A DNA stretch of 64,000 bases. It comes from Luteolibacter flavescens (GTDB lineage Bacteria > Verrucomicrobiota > Verrucomicrobiia > Verrucomicrobiales > Akkermansiaceae). Of this stretch, positions 37,554 through 46,215 are shown one piece after another. Where the stretch lies: positions 186,001 to 250,000 of the forward strand of contig NZ_JAPDDS010000002.1 of assembly GCF_025950085.1 (NCBI RefSeq). Direction: 5' to 3'. The notes under the pieces are model-generated. The model did no database searches and was not told where the DNA came from. It was given only the letters and a program-made list of their open reading frames with translations. The first letter of the stretch is position 1. Every line of letters begins with the position of its first letter. Position numbers and translations under genes: made by a program.

Positions 37554-38453
37554 ATGAAATCGCTGCTGTTCTCGCTATTGCTTTCACCTGCGCTCTTCGC
37601 CGGGTCCGCCGCGTTTTTGCCGGATGGCAAGCGGGTGGCCCGTCAGGGAGACAGCGGAGTGCTGCTGCTGGATCTGACGACGAAGGTGGAGACGGCGCTG
37701 GAGTTTCCAGACGACTTCCAAGTCGAATTCGTGGGTCTCTCCGCCGGAAAGGACGCGCTGATTTTGGCCGGTGGCCAGCGTGTGATGAGCTGGAACCCTG
37801 CCACCGATACGTGGACCGAACTCTGGAAGGCACCCGACGAACTGACCGTGGACGATGTCGCCTGCAATCCAAAGGACGGCCAGGTGCTCGTGACCACGAC
37901 GAAGGAAGATGGCGAGCCGGAGTGGTGGATTCTCGATCCCAAGCAGCCGAAGAAGGCAGGGGGCGTTTACAACCGCCGTGCAAACCATGCCACGAGTCCG
38001 GTCTTCGACACGGACGGAAATCTCTACTTCACGCTGAATGGCGATGTGTGGAAAGGCTCCATCGAGGCGGGCGACAATGAAGAGGTGCCCTATGTCCTCG
38101 CGGGGACGAGGATCTGGCCGCTCGCCACGCTTGAGACCAGTCCTGCGAACAGCTCCGGCACCGGGGCTCAGACGGTGCTTCCCCTCAAGGATCACCTTCT
38201 CGTGGAGCTCAGCCGCATCGGCGGCAGCGGATGGGGAAACATCGTTCGCGTGCCGAATGCGGACGCTTTCGAGAAGAAGCTCCCGCTGAAGTGGGACGAG
38301 CTCGCGGAGTGCGGCAGCGGATGCGGCGCCGCGCTCTCACCCGATGGCAAGAAGGCGATGATCCACATCAATGGCGAAGGCTGGTTCGAGGTGAATCCCG
38401 CGAACGGCGACCTCAAGAAGTTCGCGGGATCAGCCGCGAAGGACGACGAGTGA
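37554..38453 (+). CDS. Exported beta-propeller-like protein
   Basis: A 299-residue protein with signal peptide MKSLLFSLLLSPALFAGSAA. The rest consists of beta-rich stretches of about 45 residues with Trp/Asp-Pro turns such as VMSWNPATDTWTELWK, EWWILDPKQPKK, NLYFTLNGDVWKGS and LSPDGKKAMIHINGEGW, as in TolB/WD40-like propellers. Function not recognised. Its last 24 bases overlap the 3' end of the convergent hydrolase/glycosyltransferase gene. Confidence 0.7.
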   Translation: MKSLLFSLLLSPALFAGSAAFLPDGKRVARQGDSGVLLLDLTTKVETALEFPDDFQVEFVGLSAGKDALILAGGQRVMSWNPATDTWTELWKAPDELTVDDVACNPKDGQVLVTTTKEDGEPEWWILDPKQPKKAGGVYNRRANHATSPVFDTDGNLYFTLNGDVWKGSIEAGDNEEVPYVLAGTRIWPLATLETSPANSSGTGAQTVLPLKDHLLVELSRIGGSGWGNIVRVPNADAFEKKLPLKWDELAECGSGCGAALSPDGKKAMIHINGEGWFEVNPANGDLKKFAGSAAKDDE

Positions 38454-40535
38454 CTTGGGATCTCCCCACACCCGCACCAGAGTCCGCTTGCCGATGCCAT
38501 CGCCGCGTTCGGTGGCGAGCAGCACGCGCGTGCCGTTCTTCTCCACGTCCCATGCGTCGGTATCTCCGCCCGCCTGCCAGCCGTCGGCGAGGAGTTGTTG
38601 GAGGAAGTCATCGCGTGTCTTTCCTTCCGCGGACCAGAGGGCAAGTTCGTCGGTGGGAGCGGGAGGCTCCTGGGAAGCTGTGCCGTTGTTGGAAAGGAGC
38701 AGCCATTTCCCGCAGCGGAACCACGCGCGGAGGCGCGGCTGCAGCCACTCCAGCAGGCGCAGGCGCTCGCGGCTGGCGAAGTCATTGAATCCGGCATCCA
38801 GCGGGCGCAGCGGCTGCATGCGGTCCACCACGCCCTGGTAGCCCGCCTGGCCCATGCGGCCGTAGTAGATCACGGAGCCCTCGACCGCGCGCACCGGGCC
38901 GCCGGAGTAGACGAAGCCATCCCACCTCGCATCGCCCGCCGCGGTGAAGCGCTGCGGGTGCTTCGCGATGAGCAACGCCTCCGCCCTGCCGTAGCCGCGC
39001 TGCTGGCGGAGGAAGGCGCGGAGCGACGGACGCCGCCAGTGCCATACGAAGGCGGTCGGCGCGAAGCCGAGACGGAAGCCCTTGTCACGCAGACGCCAGC
39101 AGAAATCCACGTCGTCCCCCGCGGTGGTGAACTGCGGGTCGAAGCCGCCGGTCTCGAAGTACGCCGTCCGTAGTACCGCGATATTGCAGCCGGGAAGGTG
39201 CTCCGCTTCCACGTCGTCCAGCATCACGTGGCTCGGCGCGCCCGGGGCGGCGGTCACGATCGCCTCGGCGTCCGACTTCGGCGGGGGAGGGAGGTTCGGC
39301 CCGCCCGCGGCATCCCACCCCTTGTCAAAGGCATCGGCCAGCCCGGCCAGCCAGTCCGGGTCCGCCTCGCAGTCGTCATCGGTGAAGGCGAGGATTTCGC
39401 CCGTGGCCGCATCCGCGCCGGCATTCCGCGCCGCGCTCAGGCCGCCCGGCTCCAGCGTCAGCAGGCGCACCTCGGGAAAGCCGCGTGCTACTAGATCCGT
39501 AGTACCATCCGTCGAGCCGTCGTCCACCACGATCACCTCGTGGGCGGGCAGCGTCTGGTGCCGCAGGGACTCCAGGCAGGCAGCGATCCGGGACGCCCCG
39601 TTCCGCGTGCAGACGATCACGGAGAATCTCGAGTGCGGCGTGCGGCTGCCGACCTGCTGCCACGCCTCGCGCACGGCGGCCAGTGCCGGCTTGTCCCGGC
39701 CCTCGCGATCGATGAGGCCGAAGTCCCAGTCGAGCACCTCCATTCCGGCATTCCACCACCGGTCGCTCCAAGCATAGGCGGTGAAGCCTGCCATGCCCTC
39801 CTCGCGGGCGATACGGATCGCCCATGAGAAGGTGGTGGCCTGTTTCGCCACGCCATTCCGCTGCGAATCGAGGCCGAATTCCGAGAGCATCACCGGCCGG
39901 TCGCCCGCGATGTGGTGCAGCCGCCGGAGATAGCTGCGGAAGGCGGTCTCGCTCTCCAGATAGACGTTGAAGGCGGTGAAGTCGGCATTCTCCGGCTCCA
40001 GGTACTCGGTGCTTGGATAGTTGCCGTAGCACCACAGCACGTCGGGCCGCAATTCCTTCCCGAGTGCGATCAGGTCTTCCAGCGCGTGACGCACGGGGAC
40101 GGGGCCCATCCAGCGGACCAGGTCGGCGGGCACTTCATTCGCGATATAGACACCCGCAAGCGCCGGGTGGCCCTCCAGCCCGCGCAAGCTCTCCGCCAGC
40201 GAGACCCTTGCCTCGGCGATCACGCGGCCGTCCTTCAGGAAGTCCACCGCCTGCGGCCAGCGCAGCCCGCCGAAGACCCGCAGCCCGTGCGCCAGCGCGG
40301 CATCCAGCAGCCGCCGGTCCGGCATCTCATACAGCCGCAGCGCATTGAAACCGGTCGCTGTGATCCGATTAAAATCCGGGGCGAAGTCAGTTGGCCAGCC
40401 GCCGGGGAAGGGGCCGTAGGTCACCGCGCGGACGTCGCAGCGCCTTCCTCCGGACCGGAAGAATTTGCCATCGACGCTCAGGGGCTCCATCGCGCGCAAA
40501 CCTACGGGGCGGGCCGGAACTTCCAAGCCCGACAT
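38430..40535 (-). CDS. Glycoside hydrolase (GH-A clan) fused to family 2 glycosyltransferase
   Basis: A 701-residue two-domain protein. Residues about 16-295 form a TIM barrel of the GH2/GH5 (clan A) type: RAVTYGPFPGGWPTDF, GFNALRLYEMPD, GVYIANEVPADLV with the acid/base Glu134, and RPVMLSEFGLDSQ with the nucleophile Glu219. Residues about 303-560 are a GT2 domain: FSVIVCTRNGASRIAACLESL, VIVVDDGSTDGT, ILAFTDDDCEADPDWL and FTTAGDDVDFCWRLRDKGF. The C-terminus is unassigned. ATG codon 16 is a possible later start. Coupling of a hydrolase and a transferase in one chain suggests synthesis and trimming of one surface glycan; the sugar is unknown. It is not predicted to be membrane-bound. Confidence 0.82.
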   Translation of the reverse strand: MSGLEVPARPVGLRAMEPLSVDGKFFRSGGRRCDVRAVTYGPFPGGWPTDFAPDFNRITATGFNALRLYEMPDRRLLDAALAHGLRVFGGLRWPQAVDFLKDGRVIAEARVSLAESLRGLEGHPALAGVYIANEVPADLVRWMGPVPVRHALEDLIALGKELRPDVLWCYGNYPSTEYLEPENADFTAFNVYLESETAFRSYLRRLHHIAGDRPVMLSEFGLDSQRNGVAKQATTFSWAIRIAREEGMAGFTAYAWSDRWWNAGMEVLDWDFGLIDREGRDKPALAAVREAWQQVGSRTPHSRFSVIVCTRNGASRIAACLESLRHQTLPAHEVIVVDDGSTDGTTDLVARGFPEVRLLTLEPGGLSAARNAGADAATGEILAFTDDDCEADPDWLAGLADAFDKGWDAAGGPNLPPPPKSDAEAIVTAAPGAPSHVMLDDVEAEHLPGCNIAVLRTAYFETGGFDPQFTTAGDDVDFCWRLRDKGFRLGFAPTAFVWHWRRPSLRAFLRQQRGYGRAEALLIAKHPQRFTAAGDARWDGFVYSGGPVRAVEGSVIYYGRMGQAGYQGVVDRMQPLRPLDAGFNDFASRERLRLLEWLQPRLRAWFRCGKWLLLSNNGTASQEPPAPTDELALWSAEGKTRDDFLQQLLADGWQAGGDTDAWDVEKNGTRVLLATERGDGIGKRTLVRVWGDPKSLVVLRG

Positions 40536-40564
40536 TCACCGAATGGTGGCGATGGCGTGGGAAT

Positions 40565-40600
40565 GAAAAAGGCCGCCCGGTCTCCCGGGCGGCCTTTTTG
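40565..40600. terminator. Bidirectional terminator before desaturase gene end
   Basis: AAAAAGGCCGCCCGG pairs with CCGGGCGGCCTTTTT around a few bases, a near-perfect hairpin with A and T runs on both sides. It terminates the leftward desaturase gene 25 bases after its stop. Confidence 0.95.
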
Positions 40601-40624
40601 GAAAAACGGGGCGTGTCAGCCGGA

Positions 40625-41752
40625 TCAGGCCTGGGCAGGCACCGCGCGGCCGCGGCGGAGCTGGGACACGTTCTGGAGGAGTTCGCGGGTCTCCTTTTGC
40701 CAGCCGCGCAGGGCTTTCCGGGAGAGTTCCACGCGGTCGGCCATGGCCTTCTCCAGCTCGTGGTAGTTGGCGCTGAGGCGCTCGATCAGCGCGTTCATGG
40801 CCTCGAGGGTCTTGTCGCGCAGCGGGTGGTCGTTCTGGGCCTGCACGCGGGCGAGTTCCTGATTCGCATGGCGGCGTGCCTCGGCCATCTCGGCGAGCAG
40901 CACCTTGGTGGCCGGCACGCGGCGGAGGTCGCTGGTCAGGCCGACCTTTGACATTGCCCAGATCGCCCACTTGGTGGGGTCGAAGTTCCACGGCTTCACG
41001 CCATTGCGGTAGTCGTGCTGGAACTCGTGGTGGTAGTTGTGGTAGCCCTCGCCGAAGGTGACGAGAGACATCACGAAGCTGTCACGAGCGCTGCAGCGGG
41101 TCGAGTAGGGCTGGCGGCCGATGGTGTGGCAGAGCGAATTGATGAAGAAGGTGCACTGCTGGACGCAGAAGACCCGCAGCACGCCGACGATGAGGAAGCC
41201 ACCGAGGGCACCCATGGCACCACCCACGGCGAAGTAGCCGATGACGGCGGGGAGGATGAGGCCCACGACGAGGGCGATCATCTTGTCCCAGCGGTGCTGC
41301 CACATGACCAGCTTGTCCTTGCGGAGGTCATTCACGTTGTCGAGCGGCGGCTCAGGCAGGGTCTTGAAGAGGATCCAGCCGATGTGGGCCCAGATGAAGC
41401 CCTTCGAGATGTCGTACGGATCATCGTCGTGGTCCACGTGCTTGTGGTGGCGGCGATGGTCGGAGCACCAGTTCAGCGCGGAGTTCTCGAAGGCGCAGGC
41501 GCCGAAGACGAGAGTGAAGAGGCGCACCGGCCACTTGGCCTTGAACGAGAGGTGCGAGAATAGCCGGTGATAGCCGAGCGTGATGCTCATGCCAGTGGCG
41601 ATGCAGTAGAAAGCAAACAGGCTCCAGAGCACCGGACCGGCATCGTAATGCCAGAGGTAGATGGGAGCCGCGATGAGTGCGAGCAGGGTGATGACGCCGA
41701 GGAACGCCGTGTTGATCCAATCGACCCGCCCGAAGGGAATGCTCAATTTCAT
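40625..41752 (-). CDS. Acyl-CoA (delta-9-type) fatty acid desaturase
   Basis: A 375-residue integral membrane di-iron enzyme. The eight-His pattern is present: HRLFSHLSF, HRRHHKHVD and HNYHHEFQHDYRNG, as in stearoyl-CoA desaturases. There are about four membrane helices (for example NTAFLGVITLLALIAAPIYLW and IALVVGLILPAVIGYFAVGG). The C-terminal 85 residues are a charged helical extension (LLAEMAEARRHANQEL ... LIERLSANYHELEKAMADRV) beyond the usual enzyme, function unknown. The ATG at MKLSIPFG is chosen since the fold starts there. Confidence 0.9.
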   Translation of the reverse strand: MKLSIPFGRVDWINTAFLGVITLLALIAAPIYLWHYDAGPVLWSLFAFYCIATGMSITLGYHRLFSHLSFKAKWPVRLFTLVFGACAFENSALNWCSDHRRHHKHVDHDDDPYDISKGFIWAHIGWILFKTLPEPPLDNVNDLRKDKLVMWQHRWDKMIALVVGLILPAVIGYFAVGGAMGALGGFLIVGVLRVFCVQQCTFFINSLCHTIGRQPYSTRCSARDSFVMSLVTFGEGYHNYHHEFQHDYRNGVKPWNFDPTKWAIWAMSKVGLTSDLRRVPATKVLLAEMAEARRHANQELARVQAQNDHPLRDKTLEAMNALIERLSANYHELEKAMADRVELSRKALRGWQKETRELLQNVSQLRRGRAVPAQA

Positions 41753-42048
41753 GAAGTGGAACGCCCCGGAGGGCGGCGTCCCGATAGCCTGCCAATCCCG
41801 GCGGGTCAATGTCGCAGGTGCTTCCGGGCCGTTTCTTTTGGCCGAATGCGTGGAAACCCTAAGTATTCTTTTTGAAATTCCGCACTTGTGGAGTGTTTTA
41901 AAACGGTTAACTCTGCCGGGCGCTCGCCACCTGGCAGATTCAAGGCATGGAGGGTCATCAGACGGATGAATGCATCCGGTGGTGATCTGAAACCCGGTTC
42001 CTCGGGGACAGTCGAAGAAAAGTAGGATTTCGGGCCAATTGATTAGAA

Positions 42049-42498
42049 ATGAGCAAGATGTATGTGGGGAACCTCCCCTTTTCCGCCAGCGAAGACGATC
42101 TGCGCGACGCCTTCGGCCAATACGGCGAAGTGACCGATGTGGCCCTGATGATGGACCGTGAGACCGGCCGCCCGCGTGGCTTTGCCTTCGTGACCATGGG
42201 CAGCAAGGAAGCCATGGACGCCGCAATCAAGGGCCTCGATGGCCAGGATTTCGGTGGCCGCAACCTGACCGTGAATGAAGCCCGTCCGCGCGAAGAGCGT
42301 TCCGGTGGCGGTTTCGGCGGTGAGCGCCGCGGTGGCGGTGGTGGCGGCTACGGCGGTGAGCGTCGTGGCGGCGGCGGTGGTGGCTACGGCGGCGAGCGCC
42401 GCGGTGGTGGCGGCGGCGGCTACGGTGGTGATCGCCGTGGCGGCGGCGGCGGTGGTTACGGCGGTGGTGGTGGTGGCGGCGGTGGCCGTCGCTGGTAA
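42049..42498 (+). CDS. RRM RNA-binding protein with Gly/Arg-rich tail
   Basis: A 149-residue protein. Residues 1-80 are one RNA recognition motif with RNP2 MYVGNLPF and RNP1 RGFAFVTM. The tail is repeats of [14 protein letters not shown] (four or five units). Such RRM-Gly proteins are found in cyanobacteria, planctomycetes and Verrucomicrobiota and are often cold-induced RNA chaperones. It has an unusually clear own terminator. A leader of about 180 bases between the divergent desaturase start and this gene may hold its promoter. Confidence 0.92.
   Translation: MSKMYVGNLPFSASEDDLRDAFGQYGEVTDVALMMDRETGRPRGFAFVTMGSKEAMDAAIKGLDGQDFGGRNLTVNEARPREERSGGGFGGERRGGGGGGYGGERRGGGGGGYGGERRGGGGGGYGGDRRGGGGGGYGGGGGGGGGRRW
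42319..42470 (+). repeat. Gly/Arg-codon tandem repeats in the RRM gene
   Basis: Imperfect units of about 36 bases encoding [12 protein letters not shown] repeat four times, varying only at third codon positions. They build the glycine-rich tail. Confidence 0.8.
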
Positions 42499-42532
42499 TC
42501 CTCGCTGACGACCCAGCCAATTATCTTTCCAG

Positions 42533-42563
42533 GGCGGACCTTCTCACGAGGGTCCGCCTTTTT
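42533..42563 (+). terminator. Terminator of the RRM gene
   Basis: GGCGGACC pairs with GGTCCGCC around ten bases, followed by five T. Confidence 0.93.
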
Positions 42564-42630
42564 CGTGCCCTGCACCGGGGAGCGGGTTGGAACGAAAGGT
42601 GTAGTGACGGCATTGCCCCCTAGCGCGGGT

Positions 42631-42805
42631 TTGACAGCCGGGCCGCACTTCGCTCATTCTCCGCCCCCGAACCCATGATCACCTTCCGCATGCCCTCTGC
42701 CATGGACGACCTTGTCGTTGTCCGCGGGGACATGTCGTGATGGATCGGAAGTAATCGCGATCGCCGCTTGTCCCCGCCCGCTTGGCTCCAGCCAGCGGGC
42801 TTTTT
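42631..42805 (+). ncRNA. Structured leader/attenuator candidate upstream of MATE exporter
   Basis: TTGACA at 42631, 17 bases, then TCATTC at 42654 is a possible promoter. The transcript would include a 21-codon open frame (42675-42740), a stem GCGGGGACA (42724-42732)/TGTCCCCGC (42769-42777) enclosing GATCG/CGATC, and directly after it a hairpin GCCCGCTTGGC/GCCAGCGGGC with five T (42776-42805). The last is a terminator 35 bases before the MATE gene and shares two bases with the preceding stem. This looks like an attenuator or riboswitch-like leader; no known class is recognised. Confidence 0.45.
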
Positions 42806-42839
42806 GTTCTCCACGTGTCTCGTTTTCCCGATCTCTTTC

Positions 42840-44192
42840 ATGACTCTTCCGCAGATCCTTTCCGAAAGCCGCACCACCATCCGGCTGGCGATACCGCTCA
42901 TCATCGGCCAGCTCGGCCAGATGCTCATCGGCCTGTCCGACACGCTCATGCTCGGGCGGTACGGCATCACCGAGCTCGCCGCATCGTCCTTCTCGAATAC
43001 GATCATCTACCTGCCGATGATGCTCGGTATCGGCATGTCGATGGCCGTGTCCATCCGCGTCTCGCAGGCGCGTGGTGCGGATGATCCCGCAGCGGCCCGC
43101 GCCGCGCTGCGTCACGGTATCTACATCACCGGGGTGCTCGGCCTCTTCACCGTTGCGCTTGCCCTCGCGCTTTTACCCTTCCTGCATCTCTTCAAGCAGG
43201 ACCCGGAGGTGGTGGCCATCGCGCCCACCTTCTTCGTGCTCATCGCGATCTCGATGATCCCGGCGATGATCTCGATGGCGGTGAAGAATCATGCCGATGC
43301 GATGAACCGCCCTTGGCCCGTCTTCTGGATCTCGCTGGGCGGCGTGCTCTTCGATATCTTCCTGAACTGGGTGATGATCTTCGGAAAGCTGGGCATGCCT
43401 GAGCTCGGGCTGGAGGGTGCCGCTATCTCCACCGTCATCGCCCGCGCCGTGGTGCTAGCGGCCATGATCTGGTGGTGCCTGCGCGACCCGGGCATCCGCG
43501 AGTGGGTGCCGCAGCGCTGGTTCCGCGCACCCGATTGGGTGGCCATGAGGAGCCTGCTGCGCACCGGCTTCCCCGCCAGCATGCATCTGCTCGCGGAGGT
43601 CAGTGCCTTCGTGATGGCGACCTTCATCATCGGAAACATGGGCAAGGCGGCACTCGCATCGCACCAGGTGGCCATCACCTGTGCGGGGACCATCTTCATG
43701 GTGCCCCTCGGGCTCTCGATGGCGCTGACCGTGCGGATGGGCGAAGCCTTCGGCGCGAAGAATCACGGCGCGATGCGAGCCATCGTCACCAGCGGTTGGG
43801 GAATGGGGATCGCCTTCACCGTGATCAGCGCGACCAGCTTCGTGCTCTTCAATCGCGAGCTGGCCTCCGCCTTCATCGAGGGCGATCGGGCCGCGGAAGT
43901 GCTGGAGGCGGCAGCGGCGCTGCTCATCGTCGCGGCGGCATTCCAGTTCTGCGATGCCTTGCAGATCATCTCCGCCGGGGCGCTGCGCGGGCTCGATGAT
44001 GTCCACACGCCGGCGTGGATCGCCTTCTGGGCCTACTGGGTGATTTCCATCCCGCTGGGCTGGTGCCTCGCTCATCCGCTGAAGTTCGGCGTCACCGGCA
44101 TGTGGTGGGGCATTACCGCGGGCCTCACCATTACTGCGGTGCTGCTCGGCCACCGCGTCTGGCGGAAGACCGCGGCCGGAGTCGCCGGTTGA
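42840..44192 (+). CDS. MATE-family multidrug/Na+ exporter
   Basis: A 450-residue membrane protein with 12 predicted helices, of the NorM-type MATE family. Typical stretches are LAIPLIIGQLGQMLIGLSDTLMLGRYG in the first two helices, NTIIYLPMMLGIGMSMAV, and the duplicated second half LRTGFPASMHLLAEVSAFVMA ... HQVAITCAGTIFMVPLGLSMALTVRMGEAFGA (in parts). It exports cationic drugs in exchange for Na+ or H+. The ATG of MTLPQILSES is taken. A terminator-like leader precedes it. Confidence 0.93.
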   Translation: MTLPQILSESRTTIRLAIPLIIGQLGQMLIGLSDTLMLGRYGITELAASSFSNTIIYLPMMLGIGMSMAVSIRVSQARGADDPAAARAALRHGIYITGVLGLFTVALALALLPFLHLFKQDPEVVAIAPTFFVLIAISMIPAMISMAVKNHADAMNRPWPVFWISLGGVLFDIFLNWVMIFGKLGMPELGLEGAAISTVIARAVVLAAMIWWCLRDPGIREWVPQRWFRAPDWVAMRSLLRTGFPASMHLLAEVSAFVMATFIIGNMGKAALASHQVAITCAGTIFMVPLGLSMALTVRMGEAFGAKNHGAMRAIVTSGWGMGIAFTVISATSFVLFNRELASAFIEGDRAAEVLEAAAALLIVAAAFQFCDALQIISAGALRGLDDVHTPAWIAFWAYWVISIPLGWCLAHPLKFGVTGMWWGITAGLTITAVLLGHRVWRKTAAGVAG

Positions 44193-44225
44193 CGCGTCTC
44201 TCCAAGACGCTATCCTGCATGTGTC

Positions 44226-44414
44226 GTGAGTCTGGAAAAAAAAGCAGTGCCACCGGTTTCAAAGCCGGTGCAGCCGATTCGCTTGAGGCCTTCCTCGAGC
44301 GACTACGCGACTGCTGCGCGGACCACGGCGGATGCCATGGGCCTGACCGGCACCGCTGCATCGAAGAGCAAGCCCAACGAGCGCGTGCTTTGGCTGACGA
44401 ACTCGGAGTCCTGA
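44226..44414 (+). CDS. Small hypothetical protein
   Basis: A 62-residue open frame starting with GTG. Most third codon positions are G or C, as in the neighbouring genes, which supports coding. The sequence has VPPVSKPVQPIRLRPSS and SDYATAARTTADAMGLTG and no recognised domain. It lies alone between the MATE exporter and a lipoprotein gene; the following 280 bases (44415-44691) show no further feature. Confidence 0.4.
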   Translation: MSLEKKAVPPVSKPVQPIRLRPSSSDYATAARTTADAMGLTGTAASKSKPNERVLWLTNSES

Positions 44415-44691
44415 AGCGGTCCTCGGTTTCACGGGAGATCCTTGATATCTTCTGTAGATCGGTGCACTTGGTTTGATTGGATCTCTAGCGATCTTCTCTA
44501 CTCGACGTGATCCTCTGCCGACCGGATAGGGAGATGGAGGACTACCTCGGCGTCTATCCGGGCACATGAGGGAACAGATGAGGAAAATAATTTCATGTCC
44601 CGTGTAACGCGGGCCGGGCGGCTGCCAGAGGACGGGCAGAAGGGCGGACAATCCAGTGCCGCCCGCGAAAAACAAAGAACCGCACGAAACC

Positions 44692-45195
44692 ATGAAAACC
44701 ATCGTCCTCCTCGCCGCCATCGCCCTCGCTTCCTGCGCCAGCGACTCCGGATACGGCAGCTACGGCCCGCCACGCCGCGTCGGCCCGGCACCGCTCGATC
44801 CTCCACCTGCCGCGCCGCCCGCAGGCGGTGGTGGCCACCTGGTGGGTCGCATCGATCCCGGCATCGCACGCCTGCTGCCGCCGGATCGCACCTATTTCGA
44901 CGGTGGCTACCGCGGTATTCCCGCCCCGGGTGCGGATGCTCCCCGTCTCGGAGATCCGCCGCGGCCCGCCGCTCCCGGCAGCCGCTTCGCCGATCCATCG
45001 CTCGCCGGCCGCATCGGATCCCTCCGCCCGGTCGCTCCCCGCCCCGGTGAGCGCTTCGTTCCGCCTGCCACCGGCCGCATCATCCCCATGCCGCGGCCTG
45101 CGGAGACCACGGCGAGGACCACGCGGGTCATTCCGCGCGTGCCGCTCGATCTCTCCACCGCCGCCCGTCTCGACCGCGCCGCGATCTCACGCTGA
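44692..45195 (+). CDS. Proline-rich lipoprotein
   Basis: A 167-residue protein with lipoprotein signal MKTIVLLAAIALASC (Cys15). The mature part is very rich in Pro, Arg, Gly and Ala, for example GPAPLDPPPAAPPAGGGG, and has RIDPGIARLLPPDRTYFDGG. It is probably an unstructured envelope protein. The internal ATG was chosen for the signal. No family is recognised. It is convergent with oxyR. Confidence 0.7.
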   Translation: MKTIVLLAAIALASCASDSGYGSYGPPRRVGPAPLDPPPAAPPAGGGGHLVGRIDPGIARLLPPDRTYFDGGYRGIPAPGADAPRLGDPPRPAAPGSRFADPSLAGRIGSLRPVAPRPGERFVPPATGRIIPMPRPAETTARTTRVIPRVPLDLSTAARLDRAAISR

Positions 45196-45234
45196 GTGAG
45201 TGAATGAGGTGCGAACAACGAACGCCACGAGGCA

Positions 45235-46116
45235 TCACGCCGACAGCATGCGCAGTAGCTCTGCCGCTGCCGGCGTGTCCTTGCTGCCACGGCGCTTCAT
45301 CAGCGCGATCACGCGGTGCAGGCCCTTCCCGGCGAAGGGGCGGGTGACGATGCCATCCAGCGCGCGATTCCGCGTGGCCAGCTTCGGGATCACGGTGATG
45401 CCCAGCCCGGCGGCCACCATCGAGAGCGCGGTGCCGAGCTGGTCGCACTGCAGCCCGGGGTCGGGCTCGCGGATGCGGCACAGGCGTAGCGTGCGGTCGG
45501 AGAGGCAATGCCCGCCTTTCAGATGGATCAGCTCCTCGGCCTTCAGGTCGGTGGGCAAGGGCGCGGCCTTGCGCGTGGCGAGCACGTGATTCGCGGGAGC
45601 TGCGAGGAGCAGCGGCTCGCGGAAAAGCTCGCGCACCTGGAGCGACCACTTCTGGCGATCGTGCTCCGGCACGTCGCTCAGCACGGCGAATTCGATGCGG
45701 CCCTCGACGACTTGAGCGATCAGCTCTTCCGTGCGCGACTCGGAGATCGCGATGGCGATGCCGGGGAAGCGCTCGCGGAAAGGCCCCAGCCACTGCGGCA
45801 GCAGGTAGGGCGCGATGGTCGGGATGATGCCGAGCGACACGCGCCCGTGCCGAAGCTCGCGACGGTCGGCGAAGGCATCGCGCAGCTTGTCGCGCTCGGC
45901 CAGCAGGCGCTGCGCGTGCTCGGCCACCGTTCGTCCCGCGGTCGTCGGCTCCACCCCGCGGGCACGGCGGATCAGCAGCGGCTCGCCGATCTCTTCCTCC
46001 AGCGCCTGGATCTGCTGGCTGATGGCTGGCTGGGAGAGGTGGCACTTCGCCGCCGCGGCCGTCAGCGAGCCGGACTCGATGACGCTCACGAGCAGCTCGA
46101 GCTGGCGGAGTTCCAT
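45235..46116 (-). CDS. oxyR: OxyR, hydrogen peroxide-sensing LysR regulator
   Basis: A 293-residue LysR protein. The N-terminal HTH reads [25 protein letters not shown]. The effector domain has [13 protein letters not shown], matching the redox-active pair of E. coli OxyR (Cys199 and Cys208): here Cys204 and Cys213, nine apart. Oxidation to a disulfide activates transcription of catalase and peroxidase genes. It is divergent from katA with 99 bases between, the standard place for an OxyR-controlled promoter. Confidence 0.92.
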   Translation of the reverse strand: MELRQLELLVSVIESGSLTAAAAKCHLSQPAISQQIQALEEEIGEPLLIRRARGVEPTTAGRTVAEHAQRLLAERDKLRDAFADRRELRHGRVSLGIIPTIAPYLLPQWLGPFRERFPGIAIAISESRTEELIAQVVEGRIEFAVLSDVPEHDRQKWSLQVRELFREPLLLAAPANHVLATRKAAPLPTDLKAEELIHLKGGHCLSDRTLRLCRIREPDPGLQCDQLGTALSMVAAGLGITVIPKLATRNRALDGIVTRPFAGKGLHRVIALMKRRGSKDTPAAAELLRMLSA

Positions 46117-46215
46117 GGAGCTATAAGAATTTCGAATGGATGCGTTTTCAACCGGCGATTTCACAAATGGCTCCCGATCCGGCATGATCGGAACCTGCAA
46201 CACCGACACGTTACC

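Noticed and set aside
42319-42470. Regular repeats taken at first for a CRISPR array
   Set aside because: The repeats are in-frame glycine/arginine codons of the RRM protein, with no spacers.
44240-44285. A tRNA-like hairpin with a TTCAAA loop (selenocysteine tRNA suspected)
   Set aside because: The stem CACCGG/CCGGTG has a wrong loop size, and no matching acceptor or T-arm is found around it. It lies within a likely small coding frame.
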